A stretch of DNA of 64,000 nt, taken from assembly GCA_951799405.1 (NCBI GenBank), contig OX637343.1, forward strand, positions 16,284,524 through 16,348,523, written 5' to 3'. This DNA is from Agapetus fuscipes. Taxonomy: Eukaryota; Arthropoda; Insecta; Trichoptera; Glossosomatidae. The position numbers and the translations under genes were made by a program. Every line of letters begins with the position of its first letter. The first letter of the stretch is position 1. Shown in pieces: positions 10,515 through 21,130 of the stretch. Below the pieces are notes generated by a model, which saw nothing but the letters and a program-made list of their open reading frames with translations, had not been told where the DNA came from and made no database searches.

Positions 10515-10757
10515 CTAAATCTAAATCTAAGCTGCAAGGATATGTATCATGAGAGATTCATATTAAATGCACTTCCACAAGCAGACACGCATAATTTCGC
10601 GCTCACACATGCCGCATGTGGACCTACAATATAAAAACCCAATTCTCAAATGGACATAAGCAACCAACAAGCCCTACAACTCTTGCCGACCTTCCCTGAA
10701 ACAGGGGTGACATTGGCAAAGTGAACCATTCATTACAGTATGGGTGGTCAGCTTCAT
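10515..10757 (-). mobile_element. RTE-T terminal module, right half of an inverted pair
   Basis: Begins with tail CTAAATCTAAATCTAAG and ends AAGTCAAATG. The two members are diverged from each other, so this looks like two insertions or an old inversion rather than a recent copy. Confidence 0.85.
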
Positions 10758-11019
10758 ACCAACCTATAAGTCAAATGATTAAATGTGCAAAAAAAAATTT
10801 GACTCTATCTTTCAGAAGTAGGTACTCGTAGATACCATGTATGGAATTCATTTCAATTAATAAGCTAAGCGGATTTTAATTAACTAAATTCCTAAAGCTC
10901 TGCGCACAGAATGTATCTATACGTTTAATTGTGTAAATTCGGCGAAATCCCATAGCGCCTCATTACTTGAGTCGTGTCCAGACTGTAATGCACAATATAT
11001 GGGGGTACACTAGTATGTA
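10758..11019. other. No recognised gene
   Basis: Ordinary AT-rich sequence. Confidence 0.4.
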
Positions 11020-11624
11020 TGCTGCCTTAGTTCTTGTTTGCCGTATAGACCATTAAGCAAATTTTACAGGAGCAATGTTTTTGTGTTTTGTTATTGTAAT
11101 TGACAAAAACGTAATTCAATTACCTATTTTACCGAAAGTACTGTAGGTCTGGCATTATAATAATCCATACAAATTATTATAATTTTACGTTTAATACTAA
11201 AAAAAGCATTTTAAAATGGATATACGTCAAAGATGCGCAACGAAAATTACGTAAAGTGGATATACGACAAAATATCGGACTTTGACCGGACGCTCGCGAC
11301 AATCTTTTAGTAAAACACATTTAACATACAACAATGTGTCGGTGTGACGTCATGCCCACGCGCGTCTGTGATTGGCTTACAATTGTAAATGACGCAGTCA
11401 CGCATGCGCCTCCAGCGTTTAGAAAATATACGGCACTCAAGAACTAAAATAAAAATTCGAACACAGAATATCGTATGTGAAAATGTTGAATAGCTCGCAC
11501 ATTTGAAGACAAATACGTATTTTTCTTAGCTCAGATTGTGTAGAATATGATTCTCAAGAACACTGCATTAAAAGGTCATCTTTGAAGAAATTGGTCTATA
11601 CGGCAAACAAGAACTGGGGGAGCG
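11020..11624. mobile_element. MITE-1, long form (605 bp)
   Basis: The outer ends match the short form: GCTGCCTTAGTTCTTGTTTG at the left and CAAGAACTGGGGGAGC at the right. The middle (about 11090-11515) is absent from short copies and is richer in CpG words. It could be a parental longer element, or a short element that gained an insert. No transposase frame is visible. Confidence 0.65.
11345..11409. promoter_or_regulatory. CRE / CCAAT / NRF1-like cluster
   Basis: TGACGTCA at 11345-11352, inverted CCAAT (ATTGG) at 11371-11375, GCATGCGC at 11402-11409. These are the consensus words for CREB/ATF, NF-Y and NRF-1 type factors and sit within 65 bp in a CpG-poor region. Function is inferred only. 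Confidence 0.35.
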
Positions 11625-11805
11625 TGTAGTCTAGTTGGTGTATGGCTGGCTTAATCAGGCTCATGTTTGGTGTGTCCACCTCATGGGACTCTGATCCCCC
11701 AAATGACTTCTCGTACTACATGGACGGATGACATTTTCATGCCGCCATGTGGTTCTCAACCTTTCGGTAGATGTGCTTAATTTGAAATCTGAAAAAAAGA
11801 TATCG
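11625..11805. other. Possible tRNA-like head, weak
   Basis: GTCTAGTTGGTGTATGGC (11629) resembles an A box and GGGACTCTGATCCCC (about 11686) a decayed B box. It may be the head of another SINE whose body is lost. Confidence 0.3.
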
Positions 11806-12030
11806 ACAGTTGAAAGGCAGTTGGGCTATAAGTGACATAAACTAAATGGTTCAGGAGAGCAGTTTAAAGTTTGAGATTGTAGAAAAATGGCATAACTTTT
11901 TTTATTTTTTATCTTATCGTTTAAATCCAAGCAGCACTAAAATTAAAAAAAAACAATAAAGGGATGTATTGGCATTCCTATTAATGTGGTTTAACGATGC
12001 TTTACGATGTTTTTTATGTCAAATAAAAAA
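11806..12030 (+). mobile_element. MITE-2, 3'-truncated
   Basis: Begins GATATCGACAGTTGAAAGG, then AAGTGACATAAACTAAAT and AGGAGAGCAGTTTAAAG as in the full copy at 37.3 kb. Cut at about 12030 by SINE-B sequence. Confidence 0.65.
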
Positions 12031-12046
12031 TTGTATCCGCATTTCA

Positions 12047-12123
12047 TCTAGAGGGCTCTTGAGGTGTGACACACAAAAAAACAGCGTCCACCAAATAAAT
12101 CATCCTAATATTATTTATTATGA
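12047..12123 (+). mobile_element. SINE-B 3' tail only
   Basis: AGAGGGCTCTTGAGGTGTGA through CCAAATAAATCATCC and an (ATT)n-like tail. The head and body are missing. Confidence 0.75.
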
Positions 12124-12630
12124 TCAAATCTCTGAAATAGCGAATGAATGGGATATCCAGAGTCATAGTAAAAGTAGGACTTGTATGAAAAAGGTTATGA
12201 CTCTGGATGAAATAAAAGAAGTATGCAAGGACAGGAAGAAGTGGCGGCTAATCTGCAATGTAGATTTCTAATGTTGGTGTATTAATTTGCTTCATTTTTT
12301 GCATAGGAAATTTTTGACTTTTTTTGTATAGATTTATTTTTAAGGTTTTGTTCTTTTTTTATATTTAAATGTAATTTCTTATTCATATTCCTTGACTTAT
12401 AGGTTGGTATGAGGCTGACCACCCATACTGTAAAAAATGGTTCACTTTGCCAATGTCACCCCTGTTTCAGGGAAGGTCGGCAAAAGTTGTGGGGCTTATT
12501 ATTATTTGAGGTTTGGATTTTATTTGTAAGTACGCATTCAGCATTTGTAAGCGCGAACTACACGTTTTGGTGTGTGGGCATACATTTGAGAGCTTTGAAT
12601 GAATATATCCTTGCAACTTAGAGTATAGAT
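12124..12630 (+). mobile_element. RTE-T LINE 3' end with coding C-terminus
   Basis: The coding remnant 12117-12271 reads QISEIANEWDIQSHSKSRTC, then DEIKEVCKDRKKWRLIC and NVDF-stop. Next comes a 112 bp UTR starting ATGTTGGTGTATTAATTTGC, then the T-module (12384-12618) and tail. This copy shows that the T-module is the 3' end of a LINE rather than an independent SINE. The reverse transcriptase core is absent. Confidence 0.85.
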
Positions 12631-13263
12631 TATAGATTCATACAGTTCTGTTCAACAAGTTCAAATATGTAAATGGTATCGCATCGTAAAGACATAAGAA
12701 AATGAGCAAATGAACTGTTGAATTGTTTTCCTACATAGTAGGTACAATTCAATGCTTGATACGATCTGATTTTACAATTATTTTTCATATTACATATTTA
12801 ATGGTTGGCGTCCACTATCAAACAGCCCGTAAACCTCCGCTTAGAGAAACAGCTGATTTCAAACAAACCACCAAATTTAGGCAAAGCCAGACTAGACAGT
12901 ATTCATTTGACCACAAAACTGACGTCCTGAGCGTCTGGCAAATGTGCACAGCAAAGGCTCGTATGACGGCAGCCTGGTGTGCGCAGAGCATTGCTTTCTT
13001 GATTGGTTGTAATCTATTCCTACTGGGCTTATGTCAACTGACGGGGAATTTACTTGTACACAAACTGAAGCCACCATTAATTCAACAGTTGACAATGTGA
13101 TTCAATGTTGTATATTGTATAGTGTGTTTGCAACTTCAATTAATTAAAATATTATTTTCAAAAAAAGAATAAGTATTCCATGTATATAAACTTGAGAAAA
13201 ATTCTCTCGGTGGAGAAAATTGAAAAAAAAAATCACTCTCTAGGAGTGTTATTGTATTGTCCA
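12631..13263. other. No recognised gene; 125-codon frame
   Basis: The open frame 12723-13100 (plus) has no domain I recognise. A partly open minus frame overlaps it, so it may be chance or a decayed element. Inverted CCAAT (ATTGG) at 13001. Confidence 0.35.
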
Positions 13264-13425
13264 TACTCTGAAGGATAGAGTTAGGAATGAATGGGTTAAG
13301 AAAGAATGTAAGCTGAAAGAAGATGTGAAAGTTAAGGTTCAAAAGAATGTGATGAGATGGTTTGGGCATGTGGAAAGAATGAATGATGATAGACTGACAA
13401 AATATATGGAAGTTTAAAAGGAAAA
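13264..13425 (+). mobile_element. RTE-G LINE C-terminal fragment
   Basis: Reads TLKDRVRNEWVKKECKLKED, then VMRWFGHVERMNDDRLTKYM, then a stop and loss of homology. It closely matches the copy at 5.07 kb. Confidence 0.75.
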
Positions 13426-13524
13426 AGATGAAAAAAATTTGAAATAATTTCTTTCTTTTGCTGTTATCTGTGTACTTAACTTGATCTCACATTAATAATT
13501 ATTTAAAAATTCAAATGAATTAAA

Positions 13525-13612
13525 CAGAGTTGTAATTCAATTATTTATTTCTTTTTTTGTGCTAGAACATTTTTGCCTAATGAGGCATCTTCAGATGCAA
13601 AATTCAAAAAAA
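13525..13612 (-). mobile_element. PLE-HH remnant
   Basis: The minus strand holds CTGAAGA, T, GCC-loop-GGC, then AAAA where GAAA is expected. Stem I no longer pairs, so this is a dead hammerhead-like motif. Confidence 0.45.
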
Positions 13613-13617
13613 AAATG

Positions 13618-14052
13618 ATCCGGTCGATAGCTCAGGTGGTAGAGTGCTTGCATTCCATGCCGAAAGCTCGGGTTCAAATCCCACCGCGGGTGTCAGAAAT
13701 GATTTCCCGTTTCGGTGTTTATTTCAAACCCCGAAATAAAATACCGGCATGGTTTTCTCAGCCTTCCCAAGAAATGATTACCAGCACTCTCGGGAGCTGG
13801 GAAACCTCCACTTCAACTGAAACGGTTGGCGTAAGGCCGGCCACCTAACCTGTAAAAAATAAATAGGTTCAACTCGCCACACGCGACCCCTTCGGGGATA
13901 ACGCGGCAAGAAGTTACACTATATGTGTAGCTTAGATGCGTTTAGTTGCGTATCTCACATTGCTTGTTTGTGTTTAACCATTGATATTTTACTTGTGTGT
14001 TTTTTTCTGTAAAAGGCATTCTGTGCCGTAAAATGTTAAATAAATAAATAAA
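13618..14052 (+). mobile_element. SINE-A, long copy
   Basis: Head GGTCGATAGCTCAGGTGGTA with B box GGTTCAAATCCC, body with GAAATGATTTCCCGTTTCGG (a segment missing from AB copies), GAGCTGGGAAACCTCCACT, CCCCTTCGGGGATAAC and GTGTAGCTTAGATGCG. Sequence to 14052 ends in (TAAA)n, a possible true tail. Confidence 0.8.
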
Positions 14053-14292
14053 TTTCTGAAGGTCTTGTAAAAAAACACTAGTCTGCCGCATTTAGTTCTA
14101 CACACTTATGTATATTTGTATTTGTCTGTAACCGCATTGTACTTGGTATAAAGTCTTCCCCCTATGGGCACATGTGACTAGGCTTGTGGTTGATTGAGCA
14201 ATTTCGAACAACTTTATCATTGACAGCTCCATATGCTCACGTAATGACTTCATACTGTAGCACATACTATTGTACCTATGAAATATATAAGT

Positions 14293-14455
14293 TGATGATG
14301 GGCTTTGAAATCGATCAAATATATTTTTTTTACAGAAACTGGTAATAATTTGTCTTACATTTAGAAGTAAAATTCTGAGGAAACAAGAAACTGCATGGTT
14401 TGAATAAATAAATAATAATTTCCCGCTAGTGTTTTTGTATTGTTTTGATTTTATT
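14293..14455 (+). repeat. Duplicated segment, copy 1
   Basis: Contains TTTGTCTTACATTTAGAAGT and AAACAAGAAACTGCATGG, repeated at 14708-15205 in the same direction. A T-module lies between the two copies. Confidence 0.7.
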
Positions 14456-14464
14456 TGGGTCTAC

Positions 14465-14705
14465 AATCTATACTCTTTAATCTAAGTTGCAAGGATATAT
14501 TCATTTAAAGTTCTCAAATGCATGCCCACAAGCAAACATGTGTACAAACGCTGAATGTGTAGTTACAAATAAAATCCAAACCTAAAATGAATATAAGCAC
14601 TACAACTTTTGCTGACATTCCCTGACACAGGGGTGACATCGGCAAAGTGAACCATTTTTTACAGTATAGGTGGTCAGCCTCATACCAACCTATAACTCAA
14701 GGAAT
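14465..14705 (-). mobile_element. RTE-T terminal module
   Basis: Tail ATCTATACTCTTTAATCTAA, end TAACTCAAGG. Closest to the 24.66 kb subtype. Confidence 0.85.
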
Positions 14706-14707
14706 AC

Positions 14708-15205
14708 AATGATGGTGCTTTGAAATCGAACAAAATACATTTTTTTTACAAAAGTTGTTTTTTTTTTTTTTTTAAGAAATCCTGTGCGGGAGACTTCCTA
14801 GATTCTAAAGACTCTAGGGGTCTATGACACTTGTTGTAGTGCCGCAGAGGTGTACGAGCTTGGCCGTCGCTACAAAGCGCCAATACTCAAGCAAGACCCA
14901 GTTGCTGTAAGGCTGGATGGACCTTTGGTGACCGGTCATTGGTAAAGGTTTATGAATTTTTCAACCCAGCGAAGAGCACATTCGAAATATAAACGGTATA
15001 TTTTTGTGCTCCGCCGGGATCCGAATCCACAACCTTTCATTTACGAGTCCGAAGTGTTGCCACTACGAACTACGGACCGGTGCCCAAGATGTTTATAATT
15101 TGTCTTACATTTAGGAGTAAAATTCTGAGGAAACAAGAAACTGCATGGTTTGGAAAACTAAATAATAATTGCCCGCTCGTGTTTTTGTATATATTACAAT
15201 TTTAG
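14708..15205 (+). repeat. Duplicated segment, copy 2, split by a SINE
   Basis: 14708-14754 and 15091-15205 together match 14293-14455. The SINE at 14755-15090 is absent from copy 1, so it arrived after the duplication. Confidence 0.7.
14755..15090 (-). mobile_element. SINE-B2: SINE-B body with a different 3' end
   Basis: Plus-strand order: T-run, AAATCCTGTGCGGGAGACTT, GACTCTAGGGGTCTATGACA, then from ACGAGCTTGG the usual SINE-B body and the tRNA-like head ending ACGGACCGG. The part left of ACGAGCTTGG is unrelated to the standard SINE-B tail but matches 53.56 kb. Confidence 0.8.
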
Positions 15206-15445
15206 TTGGGTTGTTTAATCAAACTGCAATTCATTTATTTTTTCAGATTTATTATACACAATGTCGATTTACAATGTACTGATCGTTTTTTCTAGCTCTT
15301 AGCTTATCGACTTCACGGCTCAATGTTTCAATCGGCGTTATGGCCTGCACACAATGGCGGCTTACATATATAAACGTTAACACGGACGTTTCTTGACTAT
15401 TCTCAATTTCTCGAACATAGTGAATGATCCAGCAGCATGATTAGG
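15187..15445 (+). mobile_element. LTR-L repeat
   Basis: Starts near TACAATTTTAGTTGGG, with TTTACAATGTACTGATCG and CTTATCGACTTCACGGCTC. It ends after CGTTTCTTGACTATTCTC with CAGCAGCATGATTAGG. Confidence 0.55.
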
Positions 15446-15524
15446 ATTAATTTTGCACTAATACTACCTTATTAAAGCAGTATTAAAAACACAAAACTAA
15501 TATTGCAGTAATAGTAAAAACTAG

Positions 15525-15675
15525 TGGCTAGGCCCTTTATTCAAGTACAGTAAAGTTAACTGAAATTCAATTTTAGTTAAATTATCATAATATTTCACTC
15601 GCCGAATTTCGCCAGTAAATATTTAGTTACTTAACTAACGATTTTCAAGATGGCGTCTTCACTGACAGCAGCTGT
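15525..15675 (-). mobile_element. MITE-4, half element
   Basis: Reverse complement of 38262-38407: TAACGATTTTCAAGATGGCG and CTGACAGCAGCTG are shared, with the terminal AGGCCC-type word near 15529. The other end is missing. Confidence 0.6.
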
Positions 15676-15689
15676 TTTTTTTTAATGTA

Positions 15690-15940
15690 AGGATATCTAA
15701 TCTAATCTAAAATGCAAAATATAAGTAACATTAGAGATTCACATTACATGCATTTTCACAAAATAGACATGTTTGAGTTCGCGCTTAAACATGCCGCATG
15801 TAGTCCTACAATATAAAAACCCGATCTCAAATGAACATACACCCCGCAACTCCTCTGAAACAGGGGTGACATTGGCAAAGTGAACCATTTTCTATAGCAT
15901 AGGTGGTCAGCCGCATACCAACCTATGAGTCAAGGAACAT
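15690..15940 (-). mobile_element. RTE-T terminal module
   Basis: Carries a small deletion (GCAACTCCTCTGAAACAGG lacks the CTTGCCGACCTTCC block). Ends GAGTCAAGG. Confidence 0.85.
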
Positions 15941-16299
15941 ATAATACAACAAGTTTCATTCTTTTAAATCACAAATAATAATAATCCTTTATTATATTGT
16001 CCTTCGTCGTCGTCTTTCGTCGTCGAGTTTCGATTTTCAAAATCAATGCCATCACAGCAGATGAAACACATTCATGATCTATGGAAAATTAATTTTTGTA
16101 TATATGCTGCAATGCTGCGAGCTTTCGCGTTTGTGTTTCAAAATGTATGAAAACTTATTTAAAAAAATCTGTTTGTTCATACTGAAAATGTATGGAACTA
16201 TATTGACATCTAGCGGCAAAACGTAAAAGTTTTTTTCACATTTTCTTTTATTTCATGCAAATTAAAAAAAAAATAAAACAAAATAAAAATGGATTTCAA
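15941..16299. other. No recognised gene
   Basis: A short CGTCGT-rich stretch at 16005-16025, otherwise AT-rich. Confidence 0.45.
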
Positions 16300-17645
16300 T
16301 CTGTAATCTAAGTTGCAAAGATATATAACATTTGAGATTCATATCACATGCATTCTTACAAGCAGACATATATAAGTTCTAATCTAAGCTGCAAAGATAT
16401 ATATCATTTAAGATTTATATTAAATGCATTCCCACAAGCAGATATGTATATGTTCCCGCTTACATATGCTGCATGTGTACTTACAACATAACAGCCCATT
16501 CCAAATGAACATAAGCCATGCAACTCTTGCCAACCTTCCCTGAAACAAAAGTGAATTTGCAAAGTAAACCATTTTTTAAAGTATGGGTGGTCAGCCTCAT
16601 ACCAACCTATAAGTCAAGAAAATTATTTTGTGTATTTCTTTACATAATCTAAGTTGCAAAGATACATACCATTTAAGATTCATATTAAATGCATTCCCAC
16701 ACGCAGACAGGTACAAGTTCACGCTTACAAATGCCCAATGTGGACTTGCAAAATAAAAAAAACTAATCTCAAATGAACATAAGCCCTGCAACTCTTGCCG
16801 ACTTTTCCTCAAACAGAGATAAAATTTGCATTGTGAACCATTGCTTACAGTATGGGTGGTCAGCCACATACTAACCTTTTAGTCAAGGAAATTATTTTGT
16901 TTAGTTCTATAATCTAAGTTGCAAAGATACATACCATTTGACATTCATATTAAATGCATTCCCACAAGCAGACAGGTATAAGTTCGCGCTTACAAATGCC
17001 CCATTTGGATTTACAAAATAAAAAACTAATCTCAAATGAACATAAGCCCTGCAACTCTTACCGACTTTTCCTCAAACCGAGATAAAATTTTCATGGTAAA
17101 CCATTCTTACAGTATGGGTGGTCAGCCACATACTAACCTATAAGTCAAGGAAATTATTTTGTTAAGTTCTATAATCTAAGTTGCAAAGATACATACCATT
17201 TGAGATTCATATTAAATGCATTCCCACAAGCAGACAGGTATAAGTTCGCGCTTACAAATGCCCCATGTGGACTTACAAAATAAAAAAAATAATCTCAAAT
17301 GAACATAAGCCCTGCAACTCTTGCCGACTTTTCCTCAAACAGAGATAAAATTTTCATGGTAAACCATTCTTACAGTATGGGTGGTCAGCCACATACTAAC
17401 CTATAAGTCAAGGAAATTATTTTGTTAAGTTCTATAATCTAAGTTGCAAAGATACATACCAATCGAGATTCATATTAAATGCATTCCCACAAGCAGACAT
17501 TTATAAGTTCGCGCTTACACATAATGCATGTTGACTTACAACATAAAAACCCAATCTCAAATTAATATAAGCCCTGCAACTCTTGCCAATCTTCCCTGAA
17601 ACACAGCTGAAATCTGCAAAGTGAACCATTTTTTAAACTATGGGT
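16300..17645 (-). repeat. Tandem array of the RTE-T terminal module, ~263 bp period
   Basis: AATCTAAGTTGCAAAGATAC recurs at 16646, 16911, 17173 and 17436, spacings 265, 262 and 263. The linker AAATTATTTTGTTAAGTTCT is repeated between units, so these are copies of one unit rather than independent insertions. More diverged partial units lie at 16300-16380 and 16380-16620, and the last unit ends at about 17645. The minus frame 16597-16869 only crosses a unit by chance. Confidence 0.85.
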
Positions 17646-17761
17646 GGTCGATTTTCTTTTACAAAGGCTGCATGTTTTTATTTTACATGTTTTCCGAATT
17701 TTAACGCGAGGAAACTATGCGCAATATACACATTCACCAAATGTTAAGGGGTTGGGCTGCG

Positions 17762-17845
17762 TAGCAGCCAGGGGCAACGCCCCTAGTAATAATAATATTA
17801 GGATGATTTATTTGGTGAGCGCTGTTTTTGTGTGTATCACACCTC
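17762..17845 (-). mobile_element. SINE-B 3' tail only
   Basis: (AAT)n then GGATGATTTATTTGGTGAGC and GTGTGTATCACACC; the rest is lost. Confidence 0.75.
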
Positions 17846-17932
17846 ATATGTATAAACATTAAAATAAGAACAGAATACAACATTATATTTTAAAAATTGT
17901 ATTGTTTGAATTTTTTTATATATTTAGCCAGA

Positions 17933-18185
17933 CTCATAATAATAATAATTGGTCAATTTGTATACAGCGCCATTTAGGGGCACTTTCCACCCCAAGGGCG
18001 CTTTTATATGTTAAAGCTTCTGTTAAAAACAAATGTGTCAAGCAACTTCCTGAAACTGCCAACACTGGTCTCTGTTCCCAACTCCAGAGGTAGACTGTTC
18101 CAGCAGGATGGACCAGCCGAACTAAGAGCCCTGTCTCCGAAACCGGTTCTGTTTCGTCGAAGAGGCAGTTAAAGCCTGTTTACGG
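17933..18185 (-). mobile_element. CR-like LINE 3' end
   Basis: Tail (AAT)n at 17938, then AGCGCCATTTAGGGGC and CCAAGGGCGCTTTT (the 3' UTR), then on the minus strand a decayed ORF end including the GDRALSS-type and W-x-S-L-P region. It matches 33.04 kb. A scrap with two TACCAACCTAAA words (18186-18230) follows. Confidence 0.7.
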
Positions 18186-18230
18186 CGTCCCTCTAAATAC
18201 CAACCTAAACGCGTCATACCAACCTAAAGC

Positions 18231-18874
18231 TAAGCAACAAAGTTACGATCAATGGATAAAATTTTCTTTTCATTATAAGTAGTTCTACTTTTTTCCAAGG
18301 AAAATATTTTGCATCTTAAAAATATTTTTCATTTACTTTTGGGAGAGGGGGATGGCAAATAAAACAAATTAAGATTAAAGCAAACACGGACACAACAATT
18401 TTAAATGAAACTCCTGCGAATCGACGGGAAGCAGGAAAATTAGTGGGCTCATTTCTGCAAATATTTTTTTTTCTACACTCCTTTCGCCATCCAGGGAAAT
18501 TGGATTACGAACGAAAGAGGAAAAAAGGAGAGTAGGAAGGCAAAAGGAGATTTCTGACGTATATCGTAGATTTCCCTAGAATTTCCTTCAGGCCTGAAAG
18601 CGCTGCGGTGCCCCGTATTTTCTTTTATGCTCAGGTATGGATTTTACATTTTAAATTTGTTTAAATTTGTAAAGTAAAGAGATTTGCCGGCCGAGGAAAG
18701 AGTTGATAATATTGTTACGAAAAAGTAATTTATTAGAGTTGGTTGGAAAAAAGGTTGAGTGTAATTTTTAAAGCAATAAACTTTTCAGATTATGACGTAT
18801 TGTAAATGAATATATATTGGATCCCATTTTTTGTAGTTTTTACTCCATAAGTAAATACTATGCTTTAATGGTTG
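18231..18874. other. No recognised gene
   Basis: A GC-richer patch at 18480-18640 has no frame or repeat I can name. Confidence 0.45.
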
Positions 18875-19115
18875 ACATTCCTTGACTTATAGGTTGGTAT
18901 GAGGCTGACCACCCATTATGTAAAAAATGGTTCTCTTTGTTAGGGAAGGTCGGAAAAAGTTCTAGGGTTTATGTGTTTATTTGAGTTTTGGATTTTATTT
19001 GTTTGTACACATTCAGCATTTGTAAGCGCAAACAATACGTATTTGTTTGTGGGTATACATTTGATATGAGTTTAAATGTTTATTTATCTTTGCAAATTAG
19101 ATTATAGAGTTCAAT
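18875..19115 (+). mobile_element. RTE-T terminal module
   Basis: Begins TTCCTTGACTTATAGGTTGG. Lost about 25 bp around the CAATGTCACCCCTGTTTCAG block. Ends CTTTGCAAATTAGATTATAG. Confidence 0.85.
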
Positions 19116-19129
19116 AAAGCACTCAGTAC

Positions 19130-19430
19130 TTAGTAATAAAATTAGGATGATTTATTTGATGAGCGCTGTTTTTGTGTGAATCACGCTTCAAGAGCCCTCT
19201 GCGAGTTGGTCATCGCTGTAGAAAGCGCCAATACTCAATCAAGACCCAGTTGCTGTAAGGCTTGATGGACCTTTGGTGACCAGGCTTTGGTATTGTTTTT
19301 ATTAATTTTTCAACTAAGAGTATTTTTGAAAATGTAAAATGTATATTTTTTATATTCCGCCAGGATTCGAACCCACAACGAGTCAAAAGTGTAAACCACT
19401 AGAATACGGATCGGTACAAAGAGAGAGACC
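19130..19430 (-). mobile_element. SINE-B, full length but diverged
   Basis: Tail at 19130, CAAGAGCCCTCTGCGAG, body, and head remnant near 19415 (ACGGATCGG). The B box side reads GGATTCGAACCCACAACG with a small deletion after it. Confidence 0.8.
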
Positions 19431-19599
19431 TTACTACATAGAGTACCTAACAATATTCATTTTTTAACACAATATTCGATTCTATATGCCATACGACTCT
19501 AAGTCACAAAAAACTACACACTATAATTTAAATTTTATAGAAAGCATTGATAATGAAAATATTTAATTTAATATTTATAAAAAGAACACTAAATAATCT

Positions 19600-19856
19600 A
19601 AATCTGAATCTTAGTTGCAAAGATATATCTCATTGAGATTCATACTAAATGCATTCCTACAAGCAGACAGGCATAATTTCACGCTAACACATGCCGCATG
19701 TGGACCTACAATATAAAAATCCAATCTGATATGAACATAAGCCCTGCAACTCTTGCCGACCTTCCCTGAAACAGGGGTGATTTTGGCAAAGCGAACCATC
19801 TTCTACAGCATGGGTACTTAGCCGCATACCAACCTATAAGTCAAGGAACACAACTT
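19600..19856 (-). mobile_element. RTE-T terminal module
   Basis: Subtype with GCCGCATGTGGACCTACAA, as at 10.5, 36.4 and 45.8 kb. Confidence 0.85.
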
Positions 19857-20374
19857 TTAAAAAATGTACTTATTTGAACAGTTATCGGATGAATTTCAGT
19901 TTTTGTTTGAAATATAACTTCCTCAAAACCAATATTCTAAGAACACTTGTTTACTAAAATTTGAGCTAGAAAGAACGGAATTTCCCTGCCGGGCGTTTCT
20001 TTCAAGATAGGGAAACGCATACAAAACAAACACAGAATAAGAAAACTACTTTATCTTTGTGTAAGATTCAAATAAACGCGATTGCAATCTTCGATAGAGG
20101 GCGCGCAAGAGAAATAAAGTTATTTACATTATTGCAGTATCCCCCTGTAGACTGCAGCGCGGTATCGAATCTCATTCCGTGCTCTGTCAGACTGTGCTCT
20201 TGTCAAGCGGGCGTCTTGTTTTGTTGAAAATAAAATGTACTAAACAAGTAATTTGTATACAGAGCAGGGCGACTGGGGAGAGAGAGAGAGAACGCAATAG
20301 CTACACCGCGCGTCAATAAATATTTCTCAGACTGTTACTTTGCACTCACAGTGTGATTAAAAAATATCTAAATT
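19857..20374. other. No gene; (GA)n at 20279
   Basis: A GC-richer stretch 20120-20300 with (GA)n at 20279-20291. No frame is supported. Confidence 0.45.
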
Positions 20375-20475
20375 TTAATATTATTTATATGATTTTACTG
20401 GGTTATCTTTTCATTAAACTGCATATATTTATTTTACAAAATTCGGTTCACAATGTAGAACTTTACTTTCCCAAA
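20375..20475 (+). mobile_element. LTR-L repeat, short remnant
   Basis: ATGATTTTACTGGGTTATC, TTAAACTGCATATATTTATT and GGTTCACAATGTAGAAC align to the first third of LTR-L. Confidence 0.45.
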
Positions 20476-20971
20476 TTAATTATTATGTCATTAAGTAGGT
20501 TCATTTTCGTAACCTATGTACATTTTACATTCCGTGGTACCTATTTAAATAAATGACTTTTCAAGTTACCGAGTTACTGCAAAACGAAATATAAAAAGTA
20601 TGACATCGCGTCGCATATCCACGCAGGTCAATGGCCGGGAAGCAACTGAGAAATGATCTACGCCGCACGCGCGATACAAGTCGTTTACAAAACGATTGAA
20701 AAAATGTAGCGCGCTTATTCAACGAAACTTTATTAAACGAAAGTTTCTTATGCTTATTTTATACGCTTATTTTTCAAACGCTTATACGCTTATTTTTCAA
20801 AACGACTTTTCGTTTAAATTGTAAGCGCGCTTAGTTGCTTAAAATGAAAAGCAGCTATTTTAAACTGCTTTTTATTTAAACGGCCACCTTTAGATATCAT
20901 TGAAAATTTTCAATTATTTACAATTAAAAATAGGTGAAGTTAGAAATTGTACAAACAGTAAGTAATAAAAA
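20476..20971. other. No gene; short tandem repeat
   Basis: ACGCTTATTTTTCAAA occurs twice at 20768-20812 as an imperfect tandem pair, within a run of GCTTAT words. Confidence 0.45.
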
Positions 20972-21130
20972 AAATATATATTAGGATGGTTTATTTGGTG
21001 AGCACTGTTTGTGTTCATCACGCCTCAAAAGCCCTCTACGAGCTTGGTTGCCGCTATGGAAAGCGACAATTTTTATTTAAGACCCAGTTGCTGTACAGCT
21101 GGATGGAACTTTGGTGAAAATCCTTGAAAT
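20972..21130 (-). mobile_element. SINE-B, head missing
   Basis: Keeps the tail, GCCCTCTACGAGCTTGG and AGACCCAGTTGCTG, then stops before the tRNA-like head. Confidence 0.75.

Noticed and set aside
12723..13100. 125-codon plus frame as a host gene
   Set aside because: No recognisable domain, no clear splice or initiation support, and an opposing frame overlaps. Length is within what chance gives in AT-rich DNA.
16300..17645. CRISPR-like array
   Set aside because: The period is about 263 bp and the repeated unit is a LINE end in an animal genome; there are no short repeats with unique spacers.
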